Origin: Emydura subglobosa
Lineage: Eukaryota; Chordata; Testudines; Chelidae
Reading direction: 5' to 3'
Assembly: GCA_007922225.1 (NCBI GenBank)
Contig: ML679959.1
Location: forward strand, 20,903,230-20,967,229
Length of the DNA stretch: 64,000 bases
A program made the position numbers and the translations under genes. Positions within the stretch are counted from its first letter, which is position 1, and each line of letters opens with the position of its first letter. Positions 33,579-45,000 of the stretch are shown here, in pieces. The notes beneath the pieces are model-generated. The model saw only the letters and a list, made by a program, of their open reading frames with translations. It was not told the DNA's origin and ran no database searches.

Positions 33579-34844
33579 TCATGTGAAGTCACCAAGCTTA
33601 TGTGGCAAGTCTTTTGCCGTGCAGCTACCTCACTCTTAGGAGCAAGGTCCTCTTGAGAGCCTCTGCCTCTGAACTTCCCATGACATTGAGCTGAGTCACA
33701 ATAAGCATGTAAAGGTGGCTGTCATGGACTCTCTCTGCTGAGATATGAGAGGTCATCCTACTCACCCACCCGACTCCTCACTGAAAGGGAAAGGACAGGA
33801 GACAGAACAGAGGACTATCCAGTCTCCCTTCAGTTGGTAGTGAGACGAGGTGCACTGACTGAATAACATGGACAAGGAAGCAGACTCTCTCTCAAGAACT
33901 TCCCTGAGGAGAAAAAAGAGACAGCTGTGGCCACACCAGCTATCTCTTGGGAAACCACAGTCCTGGTTCCTCTTCACTCAGGCAGGATCCCTAGCGCAGC
34001 TGTTGTAATAGCACCAACAGCCTAACACCTGTTCAAACCACAGCAGCAACAGAAATCTATAGTCCTCATTCCAAGCTTAGCCAGTAGAAGCGACAGAGCA
34101 AGAGCAGGACATGACATGCCTCTATTAGTCTACTGAGACAGTAACGTTGTCCATGCTGTCCCTGGCACTGAAATAGCAATCACAGACCTATGCATTTAGC
34201 TGCAAGCCAAGGAATCCACAGTATAGATTTGTGGTTGACCCATGCACAAGTTAATAAGATTCTACAGTACTGGTTTCGCTTTACTCGAAATGATAACTGC
34301 AAACACTTTGATAAATGGACTAAAAGGCTTTCTAGTTTCACCATTTCTATAGTTACATAGCTTTCTATTCTTTGCTGAAATGTCTTATAACTGCTTACAA
34401 GGCCTGCTCCTCACTGAATAGCAGATATCCCTGCACCTAGAGCAATACTGCAGTCAGTGGACCATTGTTACTTCTCACCATCATGTAGAAGCAGGAGCAG
34501 CATTAACCATAACCTCAGAAAATTTCACTGACTTCCAATGCATTTCCAACTCCAATAACATATCGTCTCTCCTCTTCCTTCTGCCCCACAACTTCAGAAT
34601 CCTTCATGGACTCGTGTTTCAGTATCTAAAATTTCATTTATGTTCATCTCCAGCCACCTTTCCATATTTTTCTAATCCTAATTTAAAAAAAAAAATCTCA
34701 TCTGTAATCGACATCTCTCCACTGTGGGCCCAGACCCTTCTCTCACCATCATCTGTAACTGCGCCTCTCTACCCGTCTGGTCCTAACACTTCCTAAATGC
34801 TTCACCCCTTAATATTAAGCTTCTCAAAAGTAGTGATATACCTC
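33579..34844. other. Non-coding stretch
   Basis: No coding exon recognised. Frames at 33762-33977 (minus) and 34614-34796 (plus) have no domain. Confidence 0.5.
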
Positions 34845-34932
34845 AGGGCCTAATTTGCAAAGGTGCTGAATGTTTACAACTCCAATGGGAGCTGTGGGTG
34901 CTCAGCAATTCTGAAAACCAGGCACTAACTCA
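34845..34932. repeat. Dispersed reptile repeat
   Basis: Lines 'gggcctaatttgcaaaggtg', 'caatgggagctgtgggtgct' and 'cagcaattctgaaaaccagg' match the family noted at 25815 and 53815. Confidence 0.5.
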
Positions 34933-35331
34933 CTTCAGCCAATACCCAGTCCTTAAGTACAAGCCTGAAGGACAGATTGCCAAGTGTCTACAGGGGATTC
35001 AGAGAGCCAAAATCCACAGAGATGGAAAAGCTTATCATACATACTAAGTAATTTTCATGTCTATATCTCACTAACATAAGGATACACATTTATGCCAGAA
35101 ATTCACTTCTAAGGGCTGGTGTACACTACACAATTAGGCTGACATAAGGCATCTTACCTCAATCTAATTATGTCAGTGTCCACACTATAGCCTTCCTCCT
35201 GTTGATGTAAGTGTCCTACTACACCGAACATAATAACGCCACCTCCACAAGAGGCATAAGGCTTATGTCTATGTAGTCAGGGGGATGCAGTGTCTATGAA
35301 CACTGCATCCCTTACAATGGCCATTGGATGT

Positions 35332-35369
35332 CTTGTCAATTTCACTGCTCCTATTGTGAAATTGACAAG
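35332..35369. repeat. Perfect hairpin, 14-bp arms
   Basis: Left arm 'cttgtcaatttcac' (35332-35345), 10-base loop, right arm 'gtgaaattgacaag' (35356-35369). Lies in the composite element. Confidence 0.9.
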
Positions 35370-35404
35370 AAAGGTGGGCAGCTTGAGCCCAGCTGCCCCA
35401 TGCC

Positions 35405-35570
35405 CCCAGCTGGGACCCTGGACAAAAAGCCCAGGGGCAGCTCCTCCCCCTCCCGAACTCCCAGCTGGGAGCCCAGACAAAAAGCTCGGGGGCGGCTCCT
35501 CCCCCTCCCACACTCCCAGCTGGGAGCCTATGCAAAAAGTGGGCAGCTCCTTCCCCCTGCACACCTCTGG
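35405..35570 (+). repeat. 55-bp tandem repeat, three copies
   Basis: The line 'cccagctggga' recurs at 35405, 35460 and 35515, exactly 55 bases apart, each followed by 'acaaaaagc' or 'gcaaaaagt' and a 'cagctcct(c/t)cccc' line. Located in the GC-rich core of the composite element. Confidence 0.88.
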
Positions 35571-36180
35571 GAATGGAGCAGCCTTATTCATTTCACAGCT
35601 CACCTAGCTGTGAAATTCACAAGACTGCCTGGCTGGAGGGAGAGGGTGGGGAGTTGGCGGAGGGGGAGGGGACAAGAAGCCAGGGGAGCTGGACCCCACT
35701 CTCCAGGAGCGAGAAGCTCCAGGCGGCTTCCCTCAGCTCCTGGTGGAGATGGGAGAGGGGGGCGAGAAGTCCATGGTGGCTTCCCCTGAATGGGGAGTGG
35801 GACAGCCCCCTGAAAGCACAGGAGTCTGTGGGGCAGCCGGGCTGCCGGCAGGGAGCTGCCAGTGTTGCTGAGAGACTAGGCTCTCAGCTCTCCCCCTGCC
35901 CCTCTTAGGTTGATAGAAACACTCCTGGGTGAGGACGCGCACCACTGACCCAAAGAGGGTAGTGTGGACATGAACCACAGCAGTAATTACTGAGGTGGCT
36001 GTAAATCAAACTAATGTATGACAACTTATGTTTCTAGTGTAGATATAACGTAAGAAAGAACACCAACTAAATCTGTCAGACAGGGAATAGGACAACAAGA
36101 CCAGAAACAAGATTGGCATCAAAACATCAAACCAACAATAACCTAATCTCATCCCATCTTTCATCTCCAGTACACTAGAG

Positions 36181-36490
36181 CAGCAGGTCTCAAATTGTGG
36201 GTCGTGACCCCATTTTAATGGGGTAACCAGGGCTGGTGTTAGACTTGCTGTGGCTGAAACCAAAGCCCGAGCCCCACCACACAGAGTTGAAGCCTCAGGC
36301 TTTGCCTTTAGCCCTGGGTGGCAGTACTCAGGTTACAGCTTCTCCCACCCTGGCTGAAACCCTCAGGCTTCGGCTCCTTCATCTGGGGCAGCAGGACTTG
36401 GGCTTGGACTTCAGTCCCCCTTCCTGGAGTTGTGTAATAATTTTTGTTGACAGAAGGGGGCTGTGCTGCAACCAAGTTTGAGAACCGCTG
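36181..36490. mobile_element. hAT (Charlie-like) non-autonomous element, complete
   Basis: Terminal inverted repeats 'cagcaggtctcaaa' and 'tttgagaaccgctg', flanked on both sides by the identical 8-bp target duplication CACTAGAG (36173-36180 and 36491-36498). The 8-bp duplication and CAG...CTG ends are diagnostic for hAT. Length 310 bp; no transposase coding. A truncated relative lies at 21210-21392. Confidence 0.93.
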
Positions 36491-36628
36491 CACTAGAGAG
36501 ACAGACTCCCACTTACACTGCGTCAACTATGCTGTCCTTGTTTGCCCATTTGTCAAATTTTCTGACAAGCAGAGTCCTGCAATCTGCCCCTCATGCATGG
36601 AAGAAGAGCCCTATAAAAATCTACAAGG

Positions 36629-37720
36629 ATCATAGAATCACAGAATATTAGAGTTGGAAGGGACCTCAGGAGGTCATCTAGTCCAACCCCCTGCTCAAAG
36701 CAGGACTAACCTCAGCTAAATCATCCCAGCCAGGGCTTTGTCAAGCCTCAGCTTAAAAACCTCTAAAGATGGAGATTCCACCACCTCCCTAGGTAACCCA
36801 TTCCAGTGCTTCACCACCCTCCTAGTGAAAAACTTTTTCCTAATGTCCAACCTAGACCTCCCGCCCTGCAACTTGAGACCACTGCTCCTCGTTCTGTCAT
36901 CTGCCACTACCAAGAACAGCCTAGCCCCATCCTCCCTAGAACCCCCTTTCAGGTAGTTAAAGGCCGCTATCAAATCCCCCCTCATTCTTCTCTTTTGCAG
37001 ACTAAACAAGCCCAGTTCCCTCAGCCTCTCCTCATAAGCCCCCTAATCATTTTTGTTGCCCTCCGCTGGACTCTCTCCAACTTGTCTACATCCTTTTTGT
37101 AGAGGGGGGCCCAAAACTGGACACAATATTCTAAATGCAGGCTCACCAATGCCGAATAGAGGGGAATAATCACTTCCCACGACCTGCTGGCAATGCCCCT
37201 CCTAATGCAGCCCAATATGCCATTAGCCTTCTTGACAACCAGGGCACACTGCTGACTCATATCCAGCTTTTTATCCACTGTTACCCCCTGGTTCTTTTCT
37301 GCAGAGCTGCTGCCTAGCTCGTCGGTCCCCAGTCTATAGCTGTGCAAGGGATTCTTCCTTCCTAAGTGGAGGACTCTGCACTTTTCTTTGTTGAACCTCA
37401 TCAGATTTCTTTTGGCCCAATCCTCCAGTTTGTTTAGGTCCTTCTGTATCCTATCCCTACCTTCCAGGGTATCTACCACTCCCCCCAGCTTAGTGTCATC
37501 CGCAAACTTGCTGAGGGTGAAATCTACCCCATCCTCCAGATCATTAATGAAGATGTTGAATAAAACCGGCCCCAGGACCGACCCCTGGGGCACTCCACTT
37601 GTGACCGGTTGCCAGCTAGACATGGAGCCATTGATCACTACGCATTGAGCCCTATGCTCTAGCCAGTTCTCTATCCATTTTATAGTCCATTCATCCAACC
37701 CATACTTCTTTAACTTGCTG
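36629..37720 (-). mobile_element. CR1 LINE, 5'-truncated, about 1.09 kb
   Basis: The 3' end (plus-strand 'atcatagaatcacagaatat') is the typical CR1 terminus, followed by 'gttggaagggacctcaggag' and 'gtcatctagtccaacccc', reading in reverse. The 5' end breaks off at about 37720 in an ATA-repeat (37720-37736). It carries the C-terminal part of ORF2. Comparatively well preserved next to other repeats in the window. Confidence 0.93.
36716..37698 (-). pseudogene. CR1 ORF2 (reverse transcriptase) C-terminal part, frameshifted
   Basis: ORF2 protein would nick target DNA and copy CR1 RNA from its 3' end. The frame 37698-37021 (225 codons) begins inside the RT domain: [20 protein letters not shown] (residues 32-51), the catalytic FADD box (residues 65-68, 37506-37495), [12 protein letters not shown], then the thumb and C-terminal lines [20 protein letters not shown] and [17 protein letters not shown]. 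It ends early near 37021. The remainder ([20 protein letters not shown], then [20 protein letters not shown]) continues in another frame at 37009-36716, consistent with a short deletion near 37035. The endonuclease and N-terminal RT are absent because of 5' truncation. Not functional. Confidence 0.92.
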
Positions 37721-39084
37721 ATAATAATAATAATAAGGATACTAATGAGATAATAAAAACCGAGCTCAGAACACCCTGTGGACCCAGATTACCCAGTACC
37801 ACCTTTCATAATACATTTCACACCAAATAAATTAAGTGTAAATTCTCATAGACCCCCAATACCTCAATCACACCATTAAATGTTCCCATCTGACTAATTC
37901 CATTGTAAGCAAACATGTATTGGGAATTTACCTTTTCTTCTGACTTTGAAGTCATGTGTACTCTGTTCTACCTAGACCCATGAAACATTCATTCTCAATT
38001 CAAAACATAGACACCTGCTATTAAACTGACACACCCACCCTAATCCAAAAGGACAAAAAAGCATTTTCCTTCTATTGTGGTATTGAGATAAGACTTAAAA
38101 AAAGAAAAGAAAAAGCTCTCTAATACAGCCTACCATACTGAAAATAAAATGCCTCTTGCCCTCCAGCAACAACCCCCTCCCCAAAATTCAAAGCCTTTCT
38201 TGAGTAATTCCTTACTCCAGAGCCCTTCCCCAAATCCAAATGCAATTTCTCCCCAATGAGTTATTTCCATCTCCATGTTCTGAAATAGTATGTGACCTTC
38301 CATATCAACCATAACAGCAATATCAACCTCTCTTTGTACCAAGTCCAGTCTGACTTGCTAACCAGCAATCAAAACCCATCTCTCTTCCAATACCTACCAG
38401 ATATGCTCAAAGCTATCCAAACCCAATCTGTCTCTACCCATCACAAGAGGACCTACTGAACAGTCATAGCTACCAACTGAGTCTTTCTAACCATTTCCGA
38501 TTCCAAACCTCTTCCACATACAACTTTTCTGTGGTGATGGCATCATCATTCTCGCTTTATCAGTAGCTTGCTGGCTGTCACCCTAATTTTAAATCACAGG
38601 TTTAGACCTCTGGCTCCTACATGTCTTGTTAGCAAAATTTTCAATTCCAGACACCAACTACTGGCCTATTCCTGTAACAAAGGATGCTGGGAAGGGGTGG
38701 CCACACCAAGTTGTGGTGCTCCCTTTCTTGCTGGCCATATGGTGATTAGACCCAGAGTAAGTACCTGTCATATACTCAATATGTGCACAACCATGCAGAT
38801 AAAAAAGACATACATTTTGCTGAGTGGGTAACGCACCCCTGCAGAGTTGGACAGTGAAAGAGTGACTTTTTACCTGGTAGGTCAGATCCCTTTCAGGGAG
38901 GAAAATCTACACTTTTATTCCTCTGATCATGGAATTGAAGACTGGAAAGACACCTTCAGGGAGATCATCATATACCATGTAGCCACTCTTGTTAGCAGAG
39001 ATGACGGACAGTTAAGGCCAAGGAAGTCTATAAAAGGGACAAAATTCTAGATCACAGACAGACAAAGGAAATCTAAACTTCAAA
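37721..39084. other. Non-coding stretch with ATA microsatellite at its start
   Basis: An 'ataataataataataa' run lies at 37720-37736 at the truncated end of CR1. Nothing else recognised up to about 39085. Confidence 0.5.
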
Positions 39085-39470
39085 GGAACTATGGTGATTT
39101 ACACCAGCTGAGGCTCTAACCCTTATTTGAGAGCCACAGAGGACATGAAAGAGTGTCAGTTACTAGGCCTGAAGATCCTGAAGGACAGTGGCACAGAGCT
39201 GGGCATCCAATCTAGTCTCCTGATGCCTTGGCATTCTCCTCGTTCTTTTCCACCCCAGTCTCTGAATAAGAGTTCCCCTTCAGTACTGTTGCATAACTCA
39301 AGGTCCGTCCAGCCAACCTGATTTTAGTTTCTGGTTCTTTGAAAGTAGAAGGTCGTGGCTTCCAAATTAACCCCTGGCCAATATGGATGGAGTAGTTTGC
39401 TAGTCTCTTGACTTCAATGGAGCTGTGCAGATTTAAACCAGCTGAGGATCTGGCCCTGAGTCTAGAAAGA
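39085..39470. repeat. Two copies of a short dispersed line
   Basis: 'gtgatttacaccagctgagg' near 39092 and 'agatttaaaccagctgagga' near 39430 belong to a repeat also seen near 47545 ('attttacaccagctgaggat'). Neighbouring sequence is not recognisable. Part of old dispersed reptile repeats. Confidence 0.4.
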
Positions 39471-40519
39471 ACTTGCTCTGTTTTCCATGGCAGTGATCTC
39501 TGGAAACTGCAAGTTTTATCTTTTACACACTTAAATTCATACTGCTGGCACTGGCACAGTAATACTATTGGACAGATAGCTTGAGTCAGCTTTCTGCCAC
39601 AAGGTGTTTGCACTCACTGCTTGACTCAAAGGGCTGCCAAGCATGGCACTGTGTATGTATGCTGTGCAGCACTCAGCAAAGTGAGCATAGGGGAGCCCAC
39701 CTTAGCCACAGTATGAAGAGTAATGACAGCAGACCAGCAGTTTGTGTTAAAAACCATACATTTACTCCCACAGTATTCCAACAATTATTTGCATACTATT
39801 TATTATTTCTTTCAGTTATTTACATGCAAAGCTTAGGGTTGGGACACTTTATAAAATGTAAAAAAAGCCCACACCTGTAATTCAGACAAAACAATTATAT
39901 TGGAATCTTACACTGAATTAACTGTGGTATAAATCAATAAAATTGCCAAACAAAAATTAACCTTAAACAATGTCCATCAGCATCCCACTTCCATCCCTAT
40001 TCCAGAAACCCTCCCTTCCATCTCCATTGCTCAACTGACTGCCTAAGCTCCCTACAGAAACCATCCATTCCACCAATGGCATCATTGAGATTTGGACATT
40101 TCTATAAAGAAATGATATAATGAAACAGACAAAATTAATGAGTTCATTCCTCCAAAACATTTTTGTATAGAATACATTTGCAATGGTGTTAATCATCCAT
40201 CACTATAAGGAGAAAGTATAAACCACAATAAAGTCTTCAAAGGTATTTTGAAGTTTTGGAGAAAACAAATAGGAAATGTGTATCAAGGTGATGAATACAT
40301 TAAGTCACAATTCTTTATAACAGTCAGTGTTTAAGAATCTCATCTCTTTCATCATTAGACAATGTTTTGTCGTAATTTGTTAGACAGCTTCATAAATGTT
40401 TGATGAATATTAACTCTTTAAAATAAAAAATTTAGTTTCTTGTTCCATCTTTGAGCATTCAATTATGTACTAATTAGTGACATCTTGCTATTTTAACTTT
40501 CAAATAATATGCATAAAAA
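39471..40519. other. Non-coding stretch
   Basis: No gene or clear repeat recognised. Confidence 0.5.
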
Positions 40520-40830
40520 TTATGTGAAAAGAACATTAGTCAAAACACTTAAAAGTTGGGAAATGCCAGAAATAGGGCTGCTTGTGCCAAATTTAAGCAA
40601 ATTTTCACAGGGACTACAGAAGACACATACCCGACACAGAAGGTCACCAGAATTTTTAACAAGGACAACACAATTATTTTTCCGTAGCCTTATTCTTTGA
40701 AAAGCCTGAACTGTTTTGATTGAAATTTTACATACATACATACACACACACCTACACCTAAAACAGTCACCCAGCATTAAAAATTTCAGCCCAAATGGTT
40801 AAAAGTGATAAGCAAGCGAAAACAAGAAGC
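40520..40830 (-). repeat. Dispersed repeat, copy 2 (inverted relative to copy 1)
   Basis: Reverse complement reads 'accatttgggctgaaatttt', 'aatgctgggtgactgtttta', 'ggaaaaataattgtgttgtc' and 'gtccctgtgaaaatttgctt', aligning with 30420-30775. A CA/TA microsatellite at about 40730-40750 is inserted in this copy only. Confidence 0.65.
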
Positions 40831-41254
40831 ATGAGGCAATCTTAATAATAGGCAGCACTACCAGCCATGCCTAAAAATACAGTTTGTTGTTATTAAATAG
40901 ATACAAAAACACTGTTTCACTTCCAAGGTTTTGTTTTGTTTTAAAACTTGATAAGAGTCAGGCCTGGAACCGAAATCCCAGACTCAAACCATTCCAAACT
41001 TGGAGAGACTGGGAATCCAGAATTGAACCTTAGGATTGTCCCATATCACTAGAATATCCTAAACCCCAGTTCTAAACAACCTCAAATGGTTTGGCGAATT
41101 CAAATCTGGATCTGAAGTTATGGCTTGGGCCCATCTCTAACCATTTGTAATTACTGTAGTATTTCCAACAAACACCCAGTACCAATTTAGCTTTGTAATC
41201 TGCTGATAAAATTACTACCATTAGCCTCCACAAAATAAATATTGGCCAACATAG

Positions 41255-42025
41255 GGGACTGATTCAAATCAAGGCAATTTAAATCAGTAATTTAAATCAT
41301 GGTTTAAATCACCAAGTGGAAAGCCCAAATTTAAATAATCAATTTAATCAACTTTTCCATTTTATACTTCAGTTATCTTCTAAAGAAAGGTGCATTCTCA
41401 TTAGTTGATATCAACATTAAAACATGTTGATTTACAACTCAATGAAACCTTTACACTAGATTTGGTACATCTTTTTGCTACCTAGGAGGGTACATTATAA
41501 CTATCTATATTTATTTAAGTAATTATATAGTACAATATTTTCATATTCTTATAATTGCACATTTTAGTATGTTAGAAAACAATGAATGATATTTTGCTTA
41601 TTTGCTAGATAATTAATTTTCTACTCATGATTTGTGTCAAGTTATATTAGGATGGTAACTGGAATTTAAACAAACACAAAATAACATATAAAATGTATTT
41701 TTATTAAACAAAACAAGCCCTTAATATAGTATGTGACTTATTGTATTGTATTTCTAAAGCTTGACCTCAAAAGTTAGGATCAGGGAAAAAAACATTTTTC
41801 TTTATGTAGAAAAGCAACCTTTAACTTATAGATTTTGATAGAAGCTCATGGATTCAGCACATTTATTTTTTTATAAATATTTTAAGAGATTAAAAGTAGG
41901 TTAAGCCGTAACATATTTTGTATCAAATTGAGATTTCATTTAAACACATTTAGTTTTTTAAAAGAAAAATGTATAAGTTAAGTAATTTCAAATATCCAAT
42001 TTGTTTTCAAAATAAAAATAAAAAT
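41255..42025. repeat. Very AT-rich dispersed element
   Basis: Starts with 'gactgattcaaatcaaggca', 'tttaaatcagtaatttaaat' and 'catggtttaaatcaccaagt', which I recall as one end of an AT-rich reptile repeat. The rest (for example 'gtagaaaagcaacctttaac') is AT-rich without coding content. Ends and family are uncertain. Confidence 0.4.
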
Positions 42026-43638
42026 AAATCTATATTTACCCGTACTGTTGGCCAATAATACATGTGCTGCCATATGTTATGTAATGAAAAACCTGATGTA
42101 AATTCCATTTTTTGCTTTTCCTTCCCCCTCCCCAAGTCTTGCTAAAAGAGTATGCTGTGCACATAGCCCAACAATTGTAAAATGCTCACCACAAAGGATT
42201 ATCAACAGGATAGAATGATAATGTGGGTAATACTTTATTTAATATACAAGTGCAGCATAGCAAGCAATAGAATAGGATAGTTGGTGTTATTTCACTATAC
42301 TTTGTTAATTTGCATTTGTTTTGGACAATTGTATCTTTTTGTATGTTATGTTTGTAATAAGAAAAATATGTTTAGCAATTCATACACAGATGTCCACACT
42401 AGTGGATTACATTATTATTCCATATTATCCAGCCTCAGTACATACAAGAGAGCTTAATTAACATGATCACATATTACATCTCAGAACACAGTGATATCCT
42501 TTAATCATTTTTCTTACAATCTTAGGAAAAAATCCCATTATGCTACATTTGTATTTGTTCTTTTTGGTTATTTCGTTTTTGTGATGACTCAGTATGTCTT
42601 TTGGCATTCTTTTTATACGTTCTCTTCTCTCTAAGGAATGTAAATAATTAAGTCAACAGTAATGCACTGTACAATTTATTTTCAGCCAACAGCACAGCCT
42701 GGGAAGAAGCAGTTGATAATTCATCTGCAAGTTTAGGTGAGCTATTTCATTACTCTGTTATTCTATTTAACATGAAGTATGCTGTACAAGAACAGTTACT
42801 GTCATTTTTATATAAATGACATGGCAAGATCAGGGCTTTGATGAGCGCCATATGAGTGAACCCACAGCCCCACATAGAGCTTCACTGAAGCCAATGGGAC
42901 AGTATGCAGGAGCAGATATCTATTTGTGTGAAGCAACTTGCAGATGAGGTTTAAGGTTGTCTGGCCTACAGAGTAATACATAGTACTATAAGATGCTACA
43001 AATAATTCTGATATTATATTGCATCATTTGTAAAACTGTATGTGATCATGTAATTAAAGATCATATAGTGTGCGCACACACACACAAGGAATGTCCTAGG
43101 GTGTTTGTGGCTGGTTGGTTGTTTTAAAGAAAATTCCATAATCTGGAACTCTACACCTAGGCTCTATTATAAAACTGAGTCCCACACACCTCTCAATGTC
43201 CACAGAAGCGAACCTTCCTCTACGAACCTTAGAAGGCACGTTTTCAAGTTTTGTCTCTGCCTGACATGGAATTTTGTTGTGGGGGGTTGAAGTGTGTGGT
43301 AAAATCTCAGAAAAATATTTCAGTAGTGTGGGCAAAAATACGCACCAATATTTTTTCTTAAAAAGGTACTATTTTTAAATGTAGCTCTAAGGCAGAGAAT
43401 AGGTAGTTGACATTTGACACAGAAATAGGACTCACTGAGAAATGCCTCAAATAGGTGCTATATACAAAATATGGCAGCTCAGACAACAAGGGGGGCAGCC
43501 CACTTGGTGAGTGAAGGCTTTGTAACCTGGTTGGTGCAATACTGTGCAAGGAAGCTTGGGTGTACACCTGCTGGCCTACATCTTCGGTGGAAGGTGTGGA
43601 GCAAAGAGACAAGTAGGGGCCTTCCGGCCCCAAGAAGT
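42026..43638. other. Non-coding stretch
   Basis: No gene recognised. A short CA run at about 43070-43085. Frames at 43096-43335 and 43358-43633 are without domains. Confidence 0.5.
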
Positions 43639-43639
43639 A

Positions 43640-44456
43640 TGCCTACACAGCATTTTGGACCGAGTGGGAGTAAGCCTCCCAGACTGAGTCCACAGACTCA
43701 GACTAGCAGTGCTCACATTAGTGCTTTAGAAATAGCTGTACGGACAGTGCTTTGAAGTTGCGGCTCGGGCAGGAGCTGAGGCTCTGAAGTCCACCCCTCT
43801 TTCTAGGCTTCAGAGTGCGAGCTCCAGCCCAAGCTAGAACTTCAAAGCACTGTCTACACAGCTATTCCTAAAGCACAAGCTCATCTAGCCTTAGTCTATT
43901 TACCTAAGCTGGAAGGCTTGCTTCTGTCGGCTGGGTGGAGATACCCTTACTGGCTCATCAGGTTGGGGCTCTCCCAGCTCTCTGCCCTCCCAGGTTGTCT
44001 TTAATACAGAGTTAGCTCCAGTGATTGGCATCTGAGTGCAAGCAGCTACATTGCAAAACCCTACCCATGTTATTTCATCCTCAATAGTGCTGCACTCACT
44101 CCAGTGGATCACTAGGACTCCTAGCGGCACATCCCACAGTTCTTTGTTCTGCAGTGAGCTGAGCAGCTCTCAGATTCCTTCCCAGTGAATTGTGGGAGAA
44201 CTTGTCTGGCCTGAGCACATAAGGGAATTCTGGAAAGGCACTGGAGGACTATTGGCACTTGAATAATTTAGCCTGCATCATCACTGCAAATTGGATGGGA
44301 TACCAGCCCAAGTCAAAGTTGAACCTGGGCTCTAAACTCATCCCTCAGCCATGCCCAGGTTGAAACTCAAATGAGAGGTTTACATATGTGATGGGCAGGG
44401 GTCTGGGGCAACCCCCAAGTAAGAGCTCCGGCTAACTCTGCAGTGAAGACAGACTC
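43640..44456. mobile_element. Large palindromic MITE, about 0.8 kb
   Basis: Left end 'atgcctacacagcattttgg' and right end (reverse complement) 'gtctgtcttcactgcagagt' are similar terminal repeats. An internal palindrome pairs 'gtgctttagaaatagctgta' and 'cggacagtgctttgaagttg' (43720-43760) with 'caaagcactgtctacacagc' and 'tattcctaaagcac' (43842-43876). No transposase. Confidence 0.6.
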
Positions 44457-44914
44457 CCAACAGAACTTCTGCGTCGGTGGGAGGGAAAGCCTAAATGGTA
44501 CAGTTTGAAGGGGCATAATCTCAAACATCCTGAGCTGGAGCCCAACTGTCTAGGAGTTTTAGTGCCTTTCCCAGTGGCTTTGGGGTAGCGTGAAGGGGCC
44601 TTTGGGTCACTACTCCATGCATCCTGCCGCAACCCCACTGTAAAGGATCTGGGGACCTGAAAACCCAGACCCATCTTATGAGCCTTTCAAAACTCTGAAA
44701 AGCCCCTTTCCCTTCTCCAGAGTGTCCCTAAGCAGCATGTCTCCCAAGCAGGGTACATTAAATGGGGTACAATTCCTGAGGACCTGCTTACCTTGGCAAA
44801 TTGGCTGAGTTAGCTGCATGACATGTATATAAAGTGCAGCTTTCCCTAGCTGAGCATTTTAAGCCTGATCCAAAACATATTGAAGTTTTTGAGGATAGGC
44901 CCTTTAGAAGTGTA

Positions 44915-45000
44915 GGCCCCAATCCTGCACCATACATACACACACAACTTAAATGTTATGCATATGGGTAAACGTGTGCAGAACTGAGGCATTAGCGCTA
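44915..45000. repeat. CCTGATCCTGCAAA-type palindromic repeat, fragment
   Basis: 'taggccccaatcctgcacca' and 'gggtaaacgtgtgcagaact' match one half of a short palindromic family with clearer copies at 55890 and 56916. Confidence 0.45.

Larger units (their letters stand above)
35112..36048. mobile_element. Composite palindromic DNA element with a GC-rich core
   Basis: Outer ends 'ggctggtgtacactacacaa' and (reverse complement) 'acgttatatctacactagaa' are GTCTACACTA-type terminal inverted repeats. Inside are hairpins at 35284-35309 and 35332-35369, a 55-bp tandem repeat at 35405-35570, a second hairpin line 'tttcacagct' / 'agctgtgaaa' near 35595-35615, and a G-rich tract at 35634-35672. No transposase is encoded; frames of 100-150 codons here exist only because the core is GC-rich. 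Confidence 0.65.

Noticed and set aside
35405..35570. CRISPR-like array
   Set aside because: The three 55-bp units are contiguous repeats without unique spacers, and the organism is a vertebrate.
35269..35908. Overlapping frames of 97-153 codons on both strands
   Set aside because: Produced by the GC-rich core and 55-bp tandem repeat of the composite element; proline/serine/glycine-rich readings in several frames at once.
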